From NCBI RefSeq assembly GCF_003992135.1, contig NZ_RQVN01000014.1, forward strand, positions 1 to 47,860: 47,860 nucleotides of DNA. The letters run 5' to 3'. Shown here in pieces: positions 34,128-42,537 of this stretch; the stretch's first letter is position 1; each line of letters begins with the position of its first letter. The position numbers and the translations under genes are program-made. This DNA comes from Veillonella sp. VA142. Lineage in GTDB: Bacteria; Bacillota; Negativicutes; Veillonellales; Veillonellaceae. The notes beneath the pieces were generated by a model. The model did not search any database, was not told the origin of the DNA, and saw only the letters and a program-made list of their open reading frames with translations.

Positions 34128-34367
34128 TTAATGAAAATAAATATTTTTGAATTTTAAATTTTCCTTTAAAATTGGAATAAGATTAACGTCAATTCTATTA
34201 ATTATTACTAGTAATGAGTAAATTGCAATAATTGGTAAAATCGCTCTAAATGTTTTAAATAACATAATGCTACCAATTGAAGATAGAAAAATTAAGATAA
34301 AATACTCTCGTTTAACACCGCCCCAAAGAAGTGGTTTATAGAGAGATTTATAGGTGTTTATTTCCAT
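34128..34367 (-). CDS. trbD: VirB3/TrbD-type T4SS protein
   Basis: 79 residues from ATG 34367 (MEINTYKSLYKPLLWGGVKR), chosen because CTGGAG lies six bases upstream and because the longer reading would overlap the pilin gene. The opening (KPLLWGGVxRE) followed by a hydrophobic hairpin (YFILIFLSSIGSIMLF, LPIIAIYSLLVII) is typical of VirB3/TrbD. Inner-membrane component working with VirB4, whose gene follows by 15 bases. Confidence 0.88.
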   Translation of the reverse strand: MEINTYKSLYKPLLWGGVKREYFILIFLSSIGSIMLFKTFRAILPIIAIYSLLVIINRIDVNLIPILKENLKFKNIYFH

Positions 34368-34380
34368 AATGCACTCCAGA

Positions 34381-34803
34381 TTAGCTACCAGTAACAAGAC
34401 CAATAATGGAAGGAGCCCAGATAGCAATACATACAGCAACTAGAATGATAAAGATTTTTTTAATTCCATCACCAAGATTTCCCATAAATAAACCGATTGC
34501 AGCGATAATTAAACCTAATGTTGCTAAGATTTTAGCAGTTTTACCTGTTAAAGTATCTACAAGTTGATCTAAAAAATGTTCCCAAGGCATTAGAGCTTGA
34601 CCGCCAGAACCAGTTAATTTTTTGCTGGAGTAATCAGCAGCAAAGCTAAAATCAGTGAAAAGTGATAATGCAGTAAATCCTAACACTGCAAAGGATGTAT
34701 ATTTTACAGTCTTTTTAAAATCTTCATTAATTAAAATGGAGTTTACTTTGTCAGTAGCAATTTCCATAGCAGCCTTCATACGTTTTGTTTCCAAAAGGTT
34801 CAT
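34381..34803 (-). CDS. trbC: VirB2/TrbC-type pilin
   Basis: Start at 34803 (MNLLETKRMKAAMEIATDK) with AAAGGAAAGAAAG upstream; an ATG at 34821 is part of a TTGCAATTT-like box. About 140 residues with a long N-terminal leader ending in FTALSLFTDFSFAAD (cleavage after SFA-A), a hydrophilic segment, and two membrane helices (ILATLGLIIAAIGLFMG and IFIILVAVCIAIWAPSIIGL) separated by a basic loop GDGIKK, the pilin pattern. Main subunit of the conjugative pilus. Confidence 0.88.
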   Translation of the reverse strand: MNLLETKRMKAAMEIATDKVNSILINEDFKKTVKYTSFAVLGFTALSLFTDFSFAADYSSKKLTGSGGQALMPWEHFLDQLVDTLTGKTAKILATLGLIIAAIGLFMGNLGDGIKKIFIILVAVCIAIWAPSIIGLVTGS

Positions 34804-34820
34804 GTCTTTCTTTCCTTTCA

Positions 34821-34843
34821 TAATAATAAAAATTGCAAAAAAA
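34821..34843 (-). promoter_or_regulatory. looser copy of the TTGCAATTT box before the pilin gene
   Basis: Minus strand TTTTTGCAATTTTTATTATTATG, differing from the plus-strand copies at two or three positions; lies 16 bases upstream of the pilin start. Confidence 0.4.
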
Positions 34844-34882
34844 CATAATACTAATTATGAGTTGTCATTAGATAGTGTTTAT

Positions 34883-34964
34883 AATATAAATACAATTTAC
34901 AATATAAATAATATTAATATTGTAAATAGTGTAAATAGTGTAAATAATATAAATATTGTGTAAT
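34883..34964. repeat. AT-rich array with 9-bp period (copy 5 of 6)
   Basis: Units AATATAAAT, ACAATTTAC, AATATAAAT, AATATTAAT, ATTGTAAAT, AGTGTAAAT twice, AATATAAAT, ATTGTGTAA. It separates virB11 from the pilin gene inside the T4SS cluster. Confidence 0.8.
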
Positions 34965-34981
34965 GTAAGTAAAACATAATC

Positions 34982-36085
34982 TTACAAGTGTTTATAAACA
35001 AAGTTTTGTGTCACAATATCATAACTATCTAATTCTAAAATTTCTGTTACTTTACGTTTCGTTCCGTTAGGAGTAACAATTTTTTGAATAGATACGAGGG
35101 CATCTACAGTAGAACCAATTAGAGAGCGAATATCTTCTGTGGCCATAGTAGAATTTTCTTTAGCTAAATACTCTAATCGCATTAATCCATCCATCGCATC
35201 GTTGGCATGAGTGGTTAAAAATCCACCAGCATGTCCAGTATTCCATGCTTTTAATACATCAAAAGCCGAGTTATCTCTAACTTCACCAACAATAATTCTG
35301 TTAGGAGAAAGTCGCATGCAAGAATAAACCAGATCTCTCATTGTGATTTTGACGGATTGTAAGTTTTGACTAGTCATAAGTTTCATAACATCATCTGAGG
35401 AGCATTTTAGCTCTGGAGTATCCTCTAAAATTATGATTCGATCATTAGGAGTTAATTCACTCATCTTTTTTAGTAAAGCATTTAGAAATGTTGTTTTACC
35501 AGACCCAGTAGCACCAATTAGAACAATATTTTTATGTTCTTTAATTAGAGATACGATAGTATCGTAATAATGTTGACTAAGGATTCCAGTTTCAACATAG
35601 GATTCTAGGGAGTAGATAATTTGAGGCTTTTTACGGATAAAAAATGTAGGTCTTGTTACAGTAGGTGGATACATAATTTGAATACGAATATCCAAAGTAT
35701 CCACTTCAACACCAAGGATTGGTGTTCGTTCTGTAATTAATTGTCCATTATAGCCTGATATGGATTGGCAAATACTACGAACAGTACTCTCTTCCATTTC
35801 TATGCCAGTATCTATACGTCCAATATTGGTTTCAAATCTCAGATGGTAATCTTCATTGATATACATTTCTGTAATTTGTGGGTGGTGTAAACCACTTAAA
35901 ATAACATTTCCTAGGGAATTTAAAATGTAATCAGTGTTACGGATTCTCTCTTCAGAGACTTCTCCCTTATCACGTAATGGCTTTAAATATAATCTTGATA
36001 CATCTTCTTCAGAAATATATTCTAAAGGCTTTAATTGAGGATACTCCTTCATGAATGAAGTGAGTGTATCAAAATTATTCATCAT
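34982..36085 (-). CDS. trbB: VirB11/TrbB-type T4SS ATPase
   Basis: 367 residues. N-terminal domain then RecA-like ATPase: Walker A LIGATGSGKTTFLNAL (about 185-200), Asp box RIIILEDTPEL, Walker B-like SPNRIIVGEVRDNSAFD and His box GGFLTTHANDAMDGL. Hexameric cytoplasmic motor that works with VirB4 and VirD4 in pilus assembly and DNA passage. The ATG overlaps the end of the upstream 125-aa gene by 11 bases. Confidence 0.95.
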   Translation of the reverse strand: MMNNFDTLTSFMKEYPQLKPLEYISEEDVSRLYLKPLRDKGEVSEERIRNTDYILNSLGNVILSGLHHPQITEMYINEDYHLRFETNIGRIDTGIEMEESTVRSICQSISGYNGQLITERTPILGVEVDTLDIRIQIMYPPTVTRPTFFIRKKPQIIYSLESYVETGILSQHYYDTIVSLIKEHKNIVLIGATGSGKTTFLNALLKKMSELTPNDRIIILEDTPELKCSSDDVMKLMTSQNLQSVKITMRDLVYSCMRLSPNRIIVGEVRDNSAFDVLKAWNTGHAGGFLTTHANDAMDGLMRLEYLAKENSTMATEDIRSLIGSTVDALVSIQKIVTPNGTKRKVTEILELDSYDIVTQNFVYKHL

Positions 36086-36452
36086 CTATATCTTGCTCTG
36101 GTTCTTCGGTTGTGGAGGAACTATTGTCATCAAGTGATGGTGCCGTAGTGAAACGAGTTTCGCCTAAAGCTATTAATGCATCATGCATGGAAGGATTTTC
36201 CAAGGCTTTCATAGTAGCACCTATAACAAAGGCAATCCCATTGGAATCAGAAGAGTAAAAATCAATGCCTACTTCTTCTAAAGTAGCAAATAATTTGATA
36301 GCAATATCTTTTTGAAGGCTTCGCTCTTTCTGTGTGAGTGTAGCCATTTGTTTCTCTAATTTTTCTTTTAGAGATTGACGTCTCTCTTGAATCGCTTTAA
36401 TTCGCTCCCTTGACTTTGCAATATTTAACTTTTTAGTGGTGAGATCACTCAT
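36075..36452 (-). CDS. small coiled-coil accessory protein, 125 aa
   Basis: Residues 1-50 are a basic helix (KSRERIKAIQERRQSLKEKL then MATLTQKERSLQKDIAIKL), followed by FATLEEVGIDFYSSDSNGI and an acidic disordered tail (DDNSSSTTEEPEQDIDDE). Located between virD4 and virB11 and overlapping virB11. The basic helix before a compact domain recalls small relaxosome accessory proteins (TraD/MobC-like), but I cannot place it in a family. Ribosome binding site GAAAGGGGG precedes the ATG. Confidence 0.55.
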   Translation of the reverse strand: MSDLTTKKLNIAKSRERIKAIQERRQSLKEKLEKQMATLTQKERSLQKDIAIKLFATLEEVGIDFYSSDSNGIAFVIGATMKALENPSMHDALIALGETRFTTAPSLDDNSSSTTEEPEQDIDDE

Positions 36453-36489
36453 GAATAACCCCCTTTCAGTGAAAGAAAATAATGTAAAT

Positions 36490-36568
36490 TATGCATACAA
36501 TAAAAATAATATAAATAATATAAATGTTATTTACAATATAAACAATATTTATATGATAAATATAATAT
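36490..36568. repeat. AT-rich array with 9-bp period (copy 6 of 6)
   Basis: Units including ATAATATAA twice, ATGTTATTT, ACAATATAA, ACAATATTT, ATATGATAA between virD4 and the 125-aa gene. Regular 9-base phase, less perfect at the edges. Confidence 0.65.
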
Positions 36569-36648
36569 CGTATAGCATTAGATTAACTGGAAATATAGGC
36601 AAGGGAAAATAGTAAATTAGAAGTGTATTTTATGTTAGGTTTGGTGTA

Positions 36649-38721
36649 CTACATACTATCCCTATACCCTATATTTCCAGTTTTATTTAGTTTTTTGCCT
36701 AACTCAATCTTTTTGATCATGTCAGGGCAAATAAACCACTTGTTTTTTGGTGAACGAATCGTTAGTGACTCAATAATAACTACTGACTCATTAGCAAGTT
36801 GAGTAATAGTTTCAGAAGCCATTAATAGAGGACGTTCTTTTTCAATCCATGTTACAGAGTCTTGATCCCAGGGTAGAATACTATTTTTGCCACTTTTTTG
36901 TTTCAACAAAATAGTTTGCTTACCGAGTACGTTAGAAAGATATTCTGGAGTTTCTTTATCCCTTGGTGATAAGAATATTTGCGTTACTGCGTTTGTCAGA
37001 ATTTCCATATTATTATAGGTTGTTTTAATCTGATCTAACCCTTGTACAACAATTAGTGCTTTAAAACCATAAGAGGCAATATAGCCTAATTGGCGGACAA
37101 AGTTTTCCATTTTACCAAAAGCAGGAAACTCATCTATGAGTAGTAAACACTTATGAAGTTTCTTAGCCTTGGCTTCGTTTTCTGTACCGCGAGTAATAAT
37201 AAACTCCATAATGAGTTTAAAGAGTTTACCTACACGCCCCATATCTGATGGCGGAACAACAAGGAATAAGTCTGTAGGAGTTTTACGACCCCTAATATCA
37301 CCTAAGATAAAATCACTGGTGGAAGTATTATCCACAATGATTTTTTCGCCAAAAATATCTAATGCCGTAATGGCAGTAGATAAAACAGAACCGCCTTCGC
37401 CTTCAGGCTTAGATAAAAAGGCTCCAAATTGCTGCATCACAATAGGGTGCATTCTAGGTGTTTTTAAGGCTTCAGGTGTGAATGTAGTAATCTTTCTAGC
37501 ATCTTTTTCTAAAATCTCTAGTAATAAGTATGGTAAATCACTCGTTTTATTATGCACAAAGAGATGTACAGGAAAGTGATAGTGTTTTAATTCATTTTCT
37601 AACTTTTCATTGAAAGAAATTGGTTCATTCGTAAATTCATCTAATGAAACTGTTAAAAACTCTCTCACATGATATAAAGAAGTTTCAATATATCCCTCAT
37701 CAGTAGGCTCTAATTTATTTGTCATATTGTACTGAGCATGCTTATATTTTAGATGGGTTAGACACCCTACAAGTAATGCTTTAGCATTCGTTTTCCAATG
37801 AGCATCTTTTCCATCAGGCGGCCCTACAATAATATCTAGTAAGTTTTCAACATCTTTTCCTTCGTTAGGAGTTCCCCAGCGAATTTCATTGACTGGATTA
37901 AACCTATACGTAGGCCGTGTATCTGTAGGAGCAAATGAAATAACTTTATGCCCCATTACATATTTTCTATATGCACCAGACATTTGTAAGTTTTCTTCTT
38001 TTAAGTCAGAAACAATACAAGAACCTTGCCATGTAAGTAGGGTAGGGATAATAATACCGATACCTTTACCAGCACGAGAGGGAGCAATTAGAATACTATG
38101 CGTAGGATTTGATTGTGGATCTACAATATATTTTCTACTAGATAATGTTAGATTGGAAAATAAATTAATCCACCTATCTAGCGTACTAGATGAAATAGAA
38201 CGACTTACTTTTTCTCTATCGAATCCAGAAAATGACCTATTCTTAAAGATATATGTAAGACGTTTAAAGAAAACAATTAAAGATTGAGAAAAGTTAAATA
38301 GATTCTCATAATTTACCCCTGAATACCAAGTTCCACAAATAACACCGCCCTTGAGCTTATTAGGAGAAACAAGTAATTTCTTACTTTCTATCTCGCTTTG
38401 CTTAGCCCATTTTGCTGTACCAGAAGAGGTTAATTCTTTACTTTCAGATAGCTTTTTAATTACAAGAATTACTAGAATACTAATAACAAAGCCAGCAAGC
38501 ATCCATGTATTTCCAGCTTGTATTAGATTAGGAATATATTTTTTATACCGTATAAATACATATAGGAAGGTAAACGGAGCATATATCTTTCCATCATGCC
38601 AACCAAATTCTTTAATGACGGAATCATATCCAGAGGCTTCTAGTAATTTTTGCATGGCTATATCTTGAAATAGCCAATTTATGCCTAAAAAGATAAGAGA
38701 ATTAATTAAAAATTTCTTCAT
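36649..38721 (-). CDS. traG: VirD4/TraG-type coupling protein
   Basis: 690 residues. Two N-terminal membrane segments (FLINSLIFLGINWLF and WMLAGFVISILVILVI), then TraG/VirD4 ATPase: Walker A LIAPSRAGKGIGIIIPTLL (about 208-226), VSDLKEEN, Walker B CLLLIDEFPAFGKM (about 525-538), and a C-terminal motif GLDQIKTTY. Recruits the relaxase-DNA complex and passes it to the channel. Next gene upstream ends one base before its ATG region, so it is cotranscribed with virB8-virB10. Confidence 0.95.
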   Translation of the reverse strand: MKKFLINSLIFLGINWLFQDIAMQKLLEASGYDSVIKEFGWHDGKIYAPFTFLYVFIRYKKYIPNLIQAGNTWMLAGFVISILVILVIKKLSESKELTSSGTAKWAKQSEIESKKLLVSPNKLKGGVICGTWYSGVNYENLFNFSQSLIVFFKRLTYIFKNRSFSGFDREKVSRSISSSTLDRWINLFSNLTLSSRKYIVDPQSNPTHSILIAPSRAGKGIGIIIPTLLTWQGSCIVSDLKEENLQMSGAYRKYVMGHKVISFAPTDTRPTYRFNPVNEIRWGTPNEGKDVENLLDIIVGPPDGKDAHWKTNAKALLVGCLTHLKYKHAQYNMTNKLEPTDEGYIETSLYHVREFLTVSLDEFTNEPISFNEKLENELKHYHFPVHLFVHNKTSDLPYLLLEILEKDARKITTFTPEALKTPRMHPIVMQQFGAFLSKPEGEGGSVLSTAITALDIFGEKIIVDNTSTSDFILGDIRGRKTPTDLFLVVPPSDMGRVGKLFKLIMEFIITRGTENEAKAKKLHKCLLLIDEFPAFGKMENFVRQLGYIASYGFKALIVVQGLDQIKTTYNNMEILTNAVTQIFLSPRDKETPEYLSNVLGKQTILLKQKSGKNSILPWDQDSVTWIEKERPLLMASETITQLANESVVIIESLTIRSPKNKWFICPDMIKKIELGKKLNKTGNIGYRDSM

Positions 38722-38722
38722 A

Positions 38723-39466
38723 TTATCTACTGTAAGGGCGGATGCGAATATCTGTACCTAACATAATATTAAATTGGTACCCTTCACGAATGGTTCCTGT
38801 TGGCGGAACTTCTGAATTTTGCTTAGTCTGATCTGAAATTGTTTGTAAAATTTCAGCAGTAGCAAGGCGAAGGGCTTCTTTAGCAGGACTTTCTTCTTGA
38901 GTATTAGAATATCCAGAGCTTGTTCCGTTGGAACTTGTCATTTGAGATTGAGATGTTGTTTTTGAGTTGTTAGATACGGAAGAAAGAACACTTGCCAAAA
39001 TACTGCCAGAGAAAATACCACGGATTTTTTGCCAACTATGGGTAGTATATTTATCTTTAATACCAGATTGGCCAACTCCATCAATAGCTCCATAGTCTGG
39101 GAGTTCAATATTATGTCCATTAGGGAAAATCACCCTATGGAAAGATAAGTTTACACGAGTACCAATAAAACCAGTAGGTTCACCAATCAGTTTTGATCCA
39201 GCTGGAATGAGTAAGTTTTCCCCTGTCACAGAGTCATATACATTTTGACGAACAACAGCAATAACGGGAGTATTCATGTTATCAGTTACAATTGTTGTAA
39301 GTAATGTAGATGGAATAACAGTTCCAGCTTGTAATACCTCGTTAGCTTTTACAATTTGATTAGAAGTATAGCCAGATGGCGTAGCAGCATAACTAGAAGA
39401 ACCAAATACGACAGATATACCTAACATAGCTAATACAGGAAGTGCTTTTTTATTTAAAAATTTCAT
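38723..39466 (-). CDS. VirB10/TrbI C-terminal half, separately secreted
   Basis: 247 residues. Own signal peptide (KKALPVLAMLGISVVFGSSSYAA), then the TrbI/VirB10 periplasmic domain: LQAGTVIPSTLLTTIVTDN, RQNVYDSVTGENLLIPAGSK, VNLSFHRVIFPNGHNIELPD, GAIDGVGQSGIKDKY, and the C-terminal REGYQFNIMLGTDIRIRPY. These are the canonical strands that form the outer-membrane pore. The usual N-terminal cytoplasmic part, membrane anchor and linker are missing and are instead encoded by the gene just upstream. The separate signal peptide shows this is a stable split, not a sequencing frameshift. Confidence 0.88.
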   Translation of the reverse strand: MKFLNKKALPVLAMLGISVVFGSSSYAATPSGYTSNQIVKANEVLQAGTVIPSTLLTTIVTDNMNTPVIAVVRQNVYDSVTGENLLIPAGSKLIGEPTGFIGTRVNLSFHRVIFPNGHNIELPDYGAIDGVGQSGIKDKYTTHSWQKIRGIFSGSILASVLSSVSNNSKTTSQSQMTSSNGTSSGYSNTQEESPAKEALRLATAEILQTISDQTKQNSEVPPTGTIREGYQFNIMLGTDIRIRPYSR

Positions 39467-39478
39467 AAATTCACCCCC

Positions 39479-40180
39479 TTATTTAACCACAGAAATATAA
39501 TTATCTTTGGAGTAATTATTGTAGTAATCGTTGGCATTTTCTACTGTTGTATTCGATGCAGAAGTAGCTTCTTTTTTATCTTCTTTTTCTTGTTTTAGAG
39601 TAAAAAAGATAGGACTTCTTGAGCCATCTAAATCTTCTTTAGCACGAGTTTTTACTTGAGCTTTATATTCATTTCTAGCTTCTTTAGCATCTTCTTTTGC
39701 TTCTTTTTCTTCATCACTTAATACAATCGGTTGCGGCTGACTAGTTGCCACTACAGTATTTGGATTCACGCTAGAAGTTGCATGTACATCCCCATGCTCG
39801 TGGAAATGATCATGGTCGTGATCATGGTCATCCACTCCTTCTTCATTTGCATGTTCATGACTATCCATTTGTTTTTGATTAGAAGAATTAGTAGATTTTG
39901 CTTTTTCTAAATTATTTAGTTTATCACTTGTCAAAGAAGCCGTTGAAACATTTCCAGAATCTTTATTAGTATTCGATTTTACGGTAGAATCATCACCGCC
40001 ACTCATAACGGCAAAAATTAACACACCAATAACTACGGCAGCAATAGAACCGAGAAGTAAGTTATTTACTTTTTTAGGAGCTTCTGATTCAGGTTCAAGG
40101 GACAGACCTTGAGAATCTTGAACTAATTCATCAGGTTCATTCTTTTTTCTAAATAAATTTTTAATTTTAGATAACATCAT
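39479..40180 (-). CDS. VirB10/TrbI N-terminal half with histidine-rich linker
   Basis: 233 residues: cytoplasmic basic N-terminus (IKNLFRKK), one membrane span (NLLLGSIAAVVIGVLIFAVM, about 40-59), then a long periplasmic disordered part. The histidine/aspartate cluster at about 108-135 (VDDHDHDHDHFHEHGDVH) could bind metal. Near the end GSRSPIFFTLKQEK resembles the SPIFF segment that lies before the pore domain in TrbI. Ends 12 bases before the C-terminal-half gene. Together the two give the parts of one VirB10, which normally spans both membranes and senses ATP use. Confidence 0.75.
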   Translation of the reverse strand: MMLSKIKNLFRKKNEPDELVQDSQGLSLEPESEAPKKVNNLLLGSIAAVVIGVLIFAVMSGGDDSTVKSNTNKDSGNVSTASLTSDKLNNLEKAKSTNSSNQKQMDSHEHANEEGVDDHDHDHDHFHEHGDVHATSSVNPNTVVATSQPQPIVLSDEEKEAKEDAKEARNEYKAQVKTRAKEDLDGSRSPIFFTLKQEKEDKKEATSASNTTVENANDYYNNYSKDNYISVVK

Positions 40181-40188
40181 ACGCCCCC

Positions 40189-41331
40189 TTAATTTTTATC
40201 TATCGCTGGTAATACCATCGGAGAAGTAGCTGGTGCACTAGGTAGCTCCATTTGACTAGGTGTATTCATAGAACCAATATCTGCTTCTAGTTTTTGAATC
40301 ATCTTATCTATTTCTTCATTACTGATAAGTTTAGTAGATTCTTGTTGTGGAGCAACTTGAGGTTGTTGCGTATCTCGAATAAACTCTTTTTGTTCTTCCA
40401 CGTGCTTTTTATGCTCTCTTTCAGCTTTACCTACATAAGTGTCTTTAAAAGTTACTGTTTCTGCTTGTGTATTACTATGTAATAACTTTAATAACGGTTC
40501 AGGTTGCATTTGCTTATTTAACTCAATTTTATCTGGAGAAGGAATTGTTTGTTGTTTCTCATCTTTTGTAATCATGAGATATGAGTTTTGATTAAATACT
40601 AATTTAATAGCTGGCATAATCTTATCTACTTCTAATACATTTCCTTTTAACCGATAATTCACTAATTGAATTTTATTCTTTTGGAATTTGTCATAAGAAT
40701 ACACGGTAGGGAAGTTATCTTGTACATTTTCTGGAAGTTCAATGTATGTTTTTGTTCCATCATCAAATACAGATTTTGGCAAGAAGTCTTGAGGCACGTG
40801 ATGGTTCTTTTTCACTTTATAATTAATATATAAAGCTCGATTTGCAAGAGCCTTCTCTTTTTGTTCTTGAGCTTCTTTTTGCAATCTTAATTGTTCTTGT
40901 TTTTCTAAATAATCTGCTTTATCTTCATTAGGGAAAATAAAAGCTACAGAGTATTCGGTTTCGTTTGTAGAATTAACGAGTAATCTATAACTCCGTTTAT
41001 CCGTATTAATGATAAAGTTTGTTCGTAGGTCGCTTGCTAGTGGCTTAATATATACATGTTGAATCCCACCTACTACATCATGATCTACGCTCCATTGAGT
41101 ACTGTTACCAGTAGCAATTTTTTGTAATACTTCATTAGGGCGTAGTTGAACATCTGTTATATACCCAACTCTTGTATTTATTTCAAATTGCTTATATTCG
41201 CCATAGGTGTATACATTAGTAACACCATCACGATAGGTCGGATAATATTGTGTACCTTCAGCAAATGTTGTAGAACCTAATGCAGTAGTTAATGCAAAAG
41301 CAGCGAGAGCAATTTGTAATGATTTTTTCAT
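40189..41331 (-). CDS. trbG: VirB9/TrbG-type outer-membrane T4SS protein
   Basis: 380 residues. Signal peptide (IALAAFALTTALGSTTFAE). VirB9/TrbG pattern: YGEYKQFEINTRVGYITDVQ, LRPNEVLQKIATGNSTQW, HVYIKPLASDLRTNFIINTD, RSYRLLV, then after a lysine/glutamate-rich linker NYKVKKN, VYSYDKFQKNKIQLVNYRLK and LVFNQNSYLM. The last 110 residues (from about 270) are an extra charged, proline-rich tail not usual for the family. Forms the outer-membrane core with VirB10 and usually VirB7; no VirB7 lipoprotein gene was found. TAATG-coupled to virB8. Confidence 0.88.
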   Translation of the reverse strand: MKKSLQIALAAFALTTALGSTTFAEGTQYYPTYRDGVTNVYTYGEYKQFEINTRVGYITDVQLRPNEVLQKIATGNSTQWSVDHDVVGGIQHVYIKPLASDLRTNFIINTDKRSYRLLVNSTNETEYSVAFIFPNEDKADYLEKQEQLRLQKEAQEQKEKALANRALYINYKVKKNHHVPQDFLPKSVFDDGTKTYIELPENVQDNFPTVYSYDKFQKNKIQLVNYRLKGNVLEVDKIMPAIKLVFNQNSYLMITKDEKQQTIPSPDKIELNKQMQPEPLLKLLHSNTQAETVTFKDTYVGKAEREHKKHVEEQKEFIRDTQQPQVAPQQESTKLISNEEIDKMIQKLEADIGSMNTPSQMELPSAPATSPMVLPAIDKN

Positions 41332-41999
41332 TATTTATTCACTCCTTCAGCTACATTTTCTTCGGTTACTGTAAAGTCAGTAATAAACAATCCGTTAGGA
41401 TTTGTTTCTAATAATTGAGGGTTAGAAATTGATTTCTTTTCTAACTTATAAATTCCAACATATTGCTTAGGTTTTTCTTTACCAAAAGTTTCTTTCCAAC
41501 GGATTTGATAAGTATCTGAATATCCAGATACACGATCAAAAGAAAGAATTTCTACTTTATTTACACCTTTAGCAATACTCTTTTCAATTTCTGTTACATA
41601 GAAATCTTGGAATTTTTGAGCAGCACCTTCTGTTAAAAATGTAGTTGCAGCTTTTAAACGTTCGCCAAGTACTTTTTTGTCATTGGGTACGCTACGAGTA
41701 TCTACTACAAATTTCTTTAAGAAATACGCAATTTCTGCGGAAGTAGTTTCACGCTTTACCTCTGTCAATGCACCTAATGAATGAGCGTATCCAGTTTGTT
41801 CATCCACATTAATTACATACGGAATAAATGTGGAACGTGTAGCTACATACGAAGCACCAGCAATAGCAATGACACTAGCTAGTCCTAAACAAAGTGAAAC
41901 TCTTTGCCATGTTCTAATGGCTCGATCTTTTTGTGACAAGATATTGGCAGAAATGACAATTCCTGCATCTTGTGATTGTTCTTGTAATGTTGTACTCAT
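41331..41999 (-). CDS. trbF: VirB8/TrbF-type T4SS protein
   Basis: 222 residues. Short cytoplasmic start, one membrane span (VSLCLGLASVIAIAGASYVA, about 34-53), then the NTF2-like VirB8 domain: FIPYVINVDEQTGYAHSLG, EIAYFLKKFVVDTRSVP, RLKAATTFLTEGAAQKFQDF, YQIRWKETFG, YVGIYKLE. Inner-membrane assembly factor. Start and the upstream stop overlap (TAATG); GAGGAGATG is the ribosome binding site. Confidence 0.92.
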   Translation of the reverse strand: MSTTLQEQSQDAGIVISANILSQKDRAIRTWQRVSLCLGLASVIAIAGASYVATRSTFIPYVINVDEQTGYAHSLGALTEVKRETTSAEIAYFLKKFVVDTRSVPNDKKVLGERLKAATTFLTEGAAQKFQDFYVTEIEKSIAKGVNKVEILSFDRVSGYSDTYQIRWKETFGKEKPKQYVGIYKLEKKSISNPQLLETNPNGLFITDFTVTEENVAEGVNK

Positions 42000-42274
42000 T
42001 ACATCTCCTCTTCTAAGATAATTTCAGGATTTGGACATTTAGTAAATAGAGCATCTTCCAATTTATCTTCTAATATGATTAAAGCAAAAAATCCAATATT
42101 AAGGGCAGCCGAAATATATCCAAGATACAATGGGTCATCTAATAACCATTCAAATTCTTGTGAAAAAAATAAAATTATAAAAGATAGACTAAGTAGTATT
42201 GCCATAAATATGCCTTTTAATACTAGAAGAATTTGTATCCATAATAGAAGATTGGATGTTGAAAGATTTTTCAT
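41999..42274 (-). CDS. small membrane protein at head of T4SS operon, 91 aa
   Basis: First gene of the secretion operon; GGAGGCTTAT precedes the ATG. Two to three hydrophobic segments (LLLWIQILLVLKGIFMAILL, SLSFIILFF, GYISAALNIGFFALIIL) and an acidic C-terminus (EIILEEEM). Not recognised. Coupled to virB8, so probably a T4SS accessory of the inner membrane; entry exclusion is another option. Confidence 0.6.
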   Translation of the reverse strand: MKNLSTSNLLLWIQILLVLKGIFMAILLSLSFIILFFSQEFEWLLDDPLYLGYISAALNIGFFALIILEDKLEDALFTKCPNPEIILEEEM

Positions 42275-42328
42275 ATAAGCCTCCTATTTCATAAATATCA
42301 CCTCATTTTTGAGAAACTATATAAAAAC

Positions 42329-42423
42329 AACCTATCCAGAGAAAACGACTACATAGCAAAACTCAACTTTAATGAAAAGTAAGAAGATTTTATTGAGTAA
42401 AATGTATAAGAACTGGATAGGTT
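42329..42423. repeat. 95-base element with 11-bp inverted ends
   Basis: AACCTATCCAG (42329-42339) and CTGGATAGGTT (42413-42423) flank about 73 bases; inside, ACTCAA near 42361 pairs with TTGAGT near 42393. Could be a long transcript hairpin after the T4SS promoter, part of oriT, or a miniature element. Confidence 0.55.
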
Positions 42424-42537
42424 ATTTTTATTTGTTTGTGTGTGTATAAAGGATTGTTAAAAGGATGCCTCAAACGGAGAGAATGTGAAATCTCCATTAC
42501 AAATCAATTACACGTAAAAAATCAAAAAAGAGAATAA

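Noticed and set aside
34655-34963. 102-codon plus-strand ORF opposite the pilin gene
   Set aside because: Antisense to a clear pilin gene; its end (NINNINIVNSVN...) is merely the 9-bp array translated.
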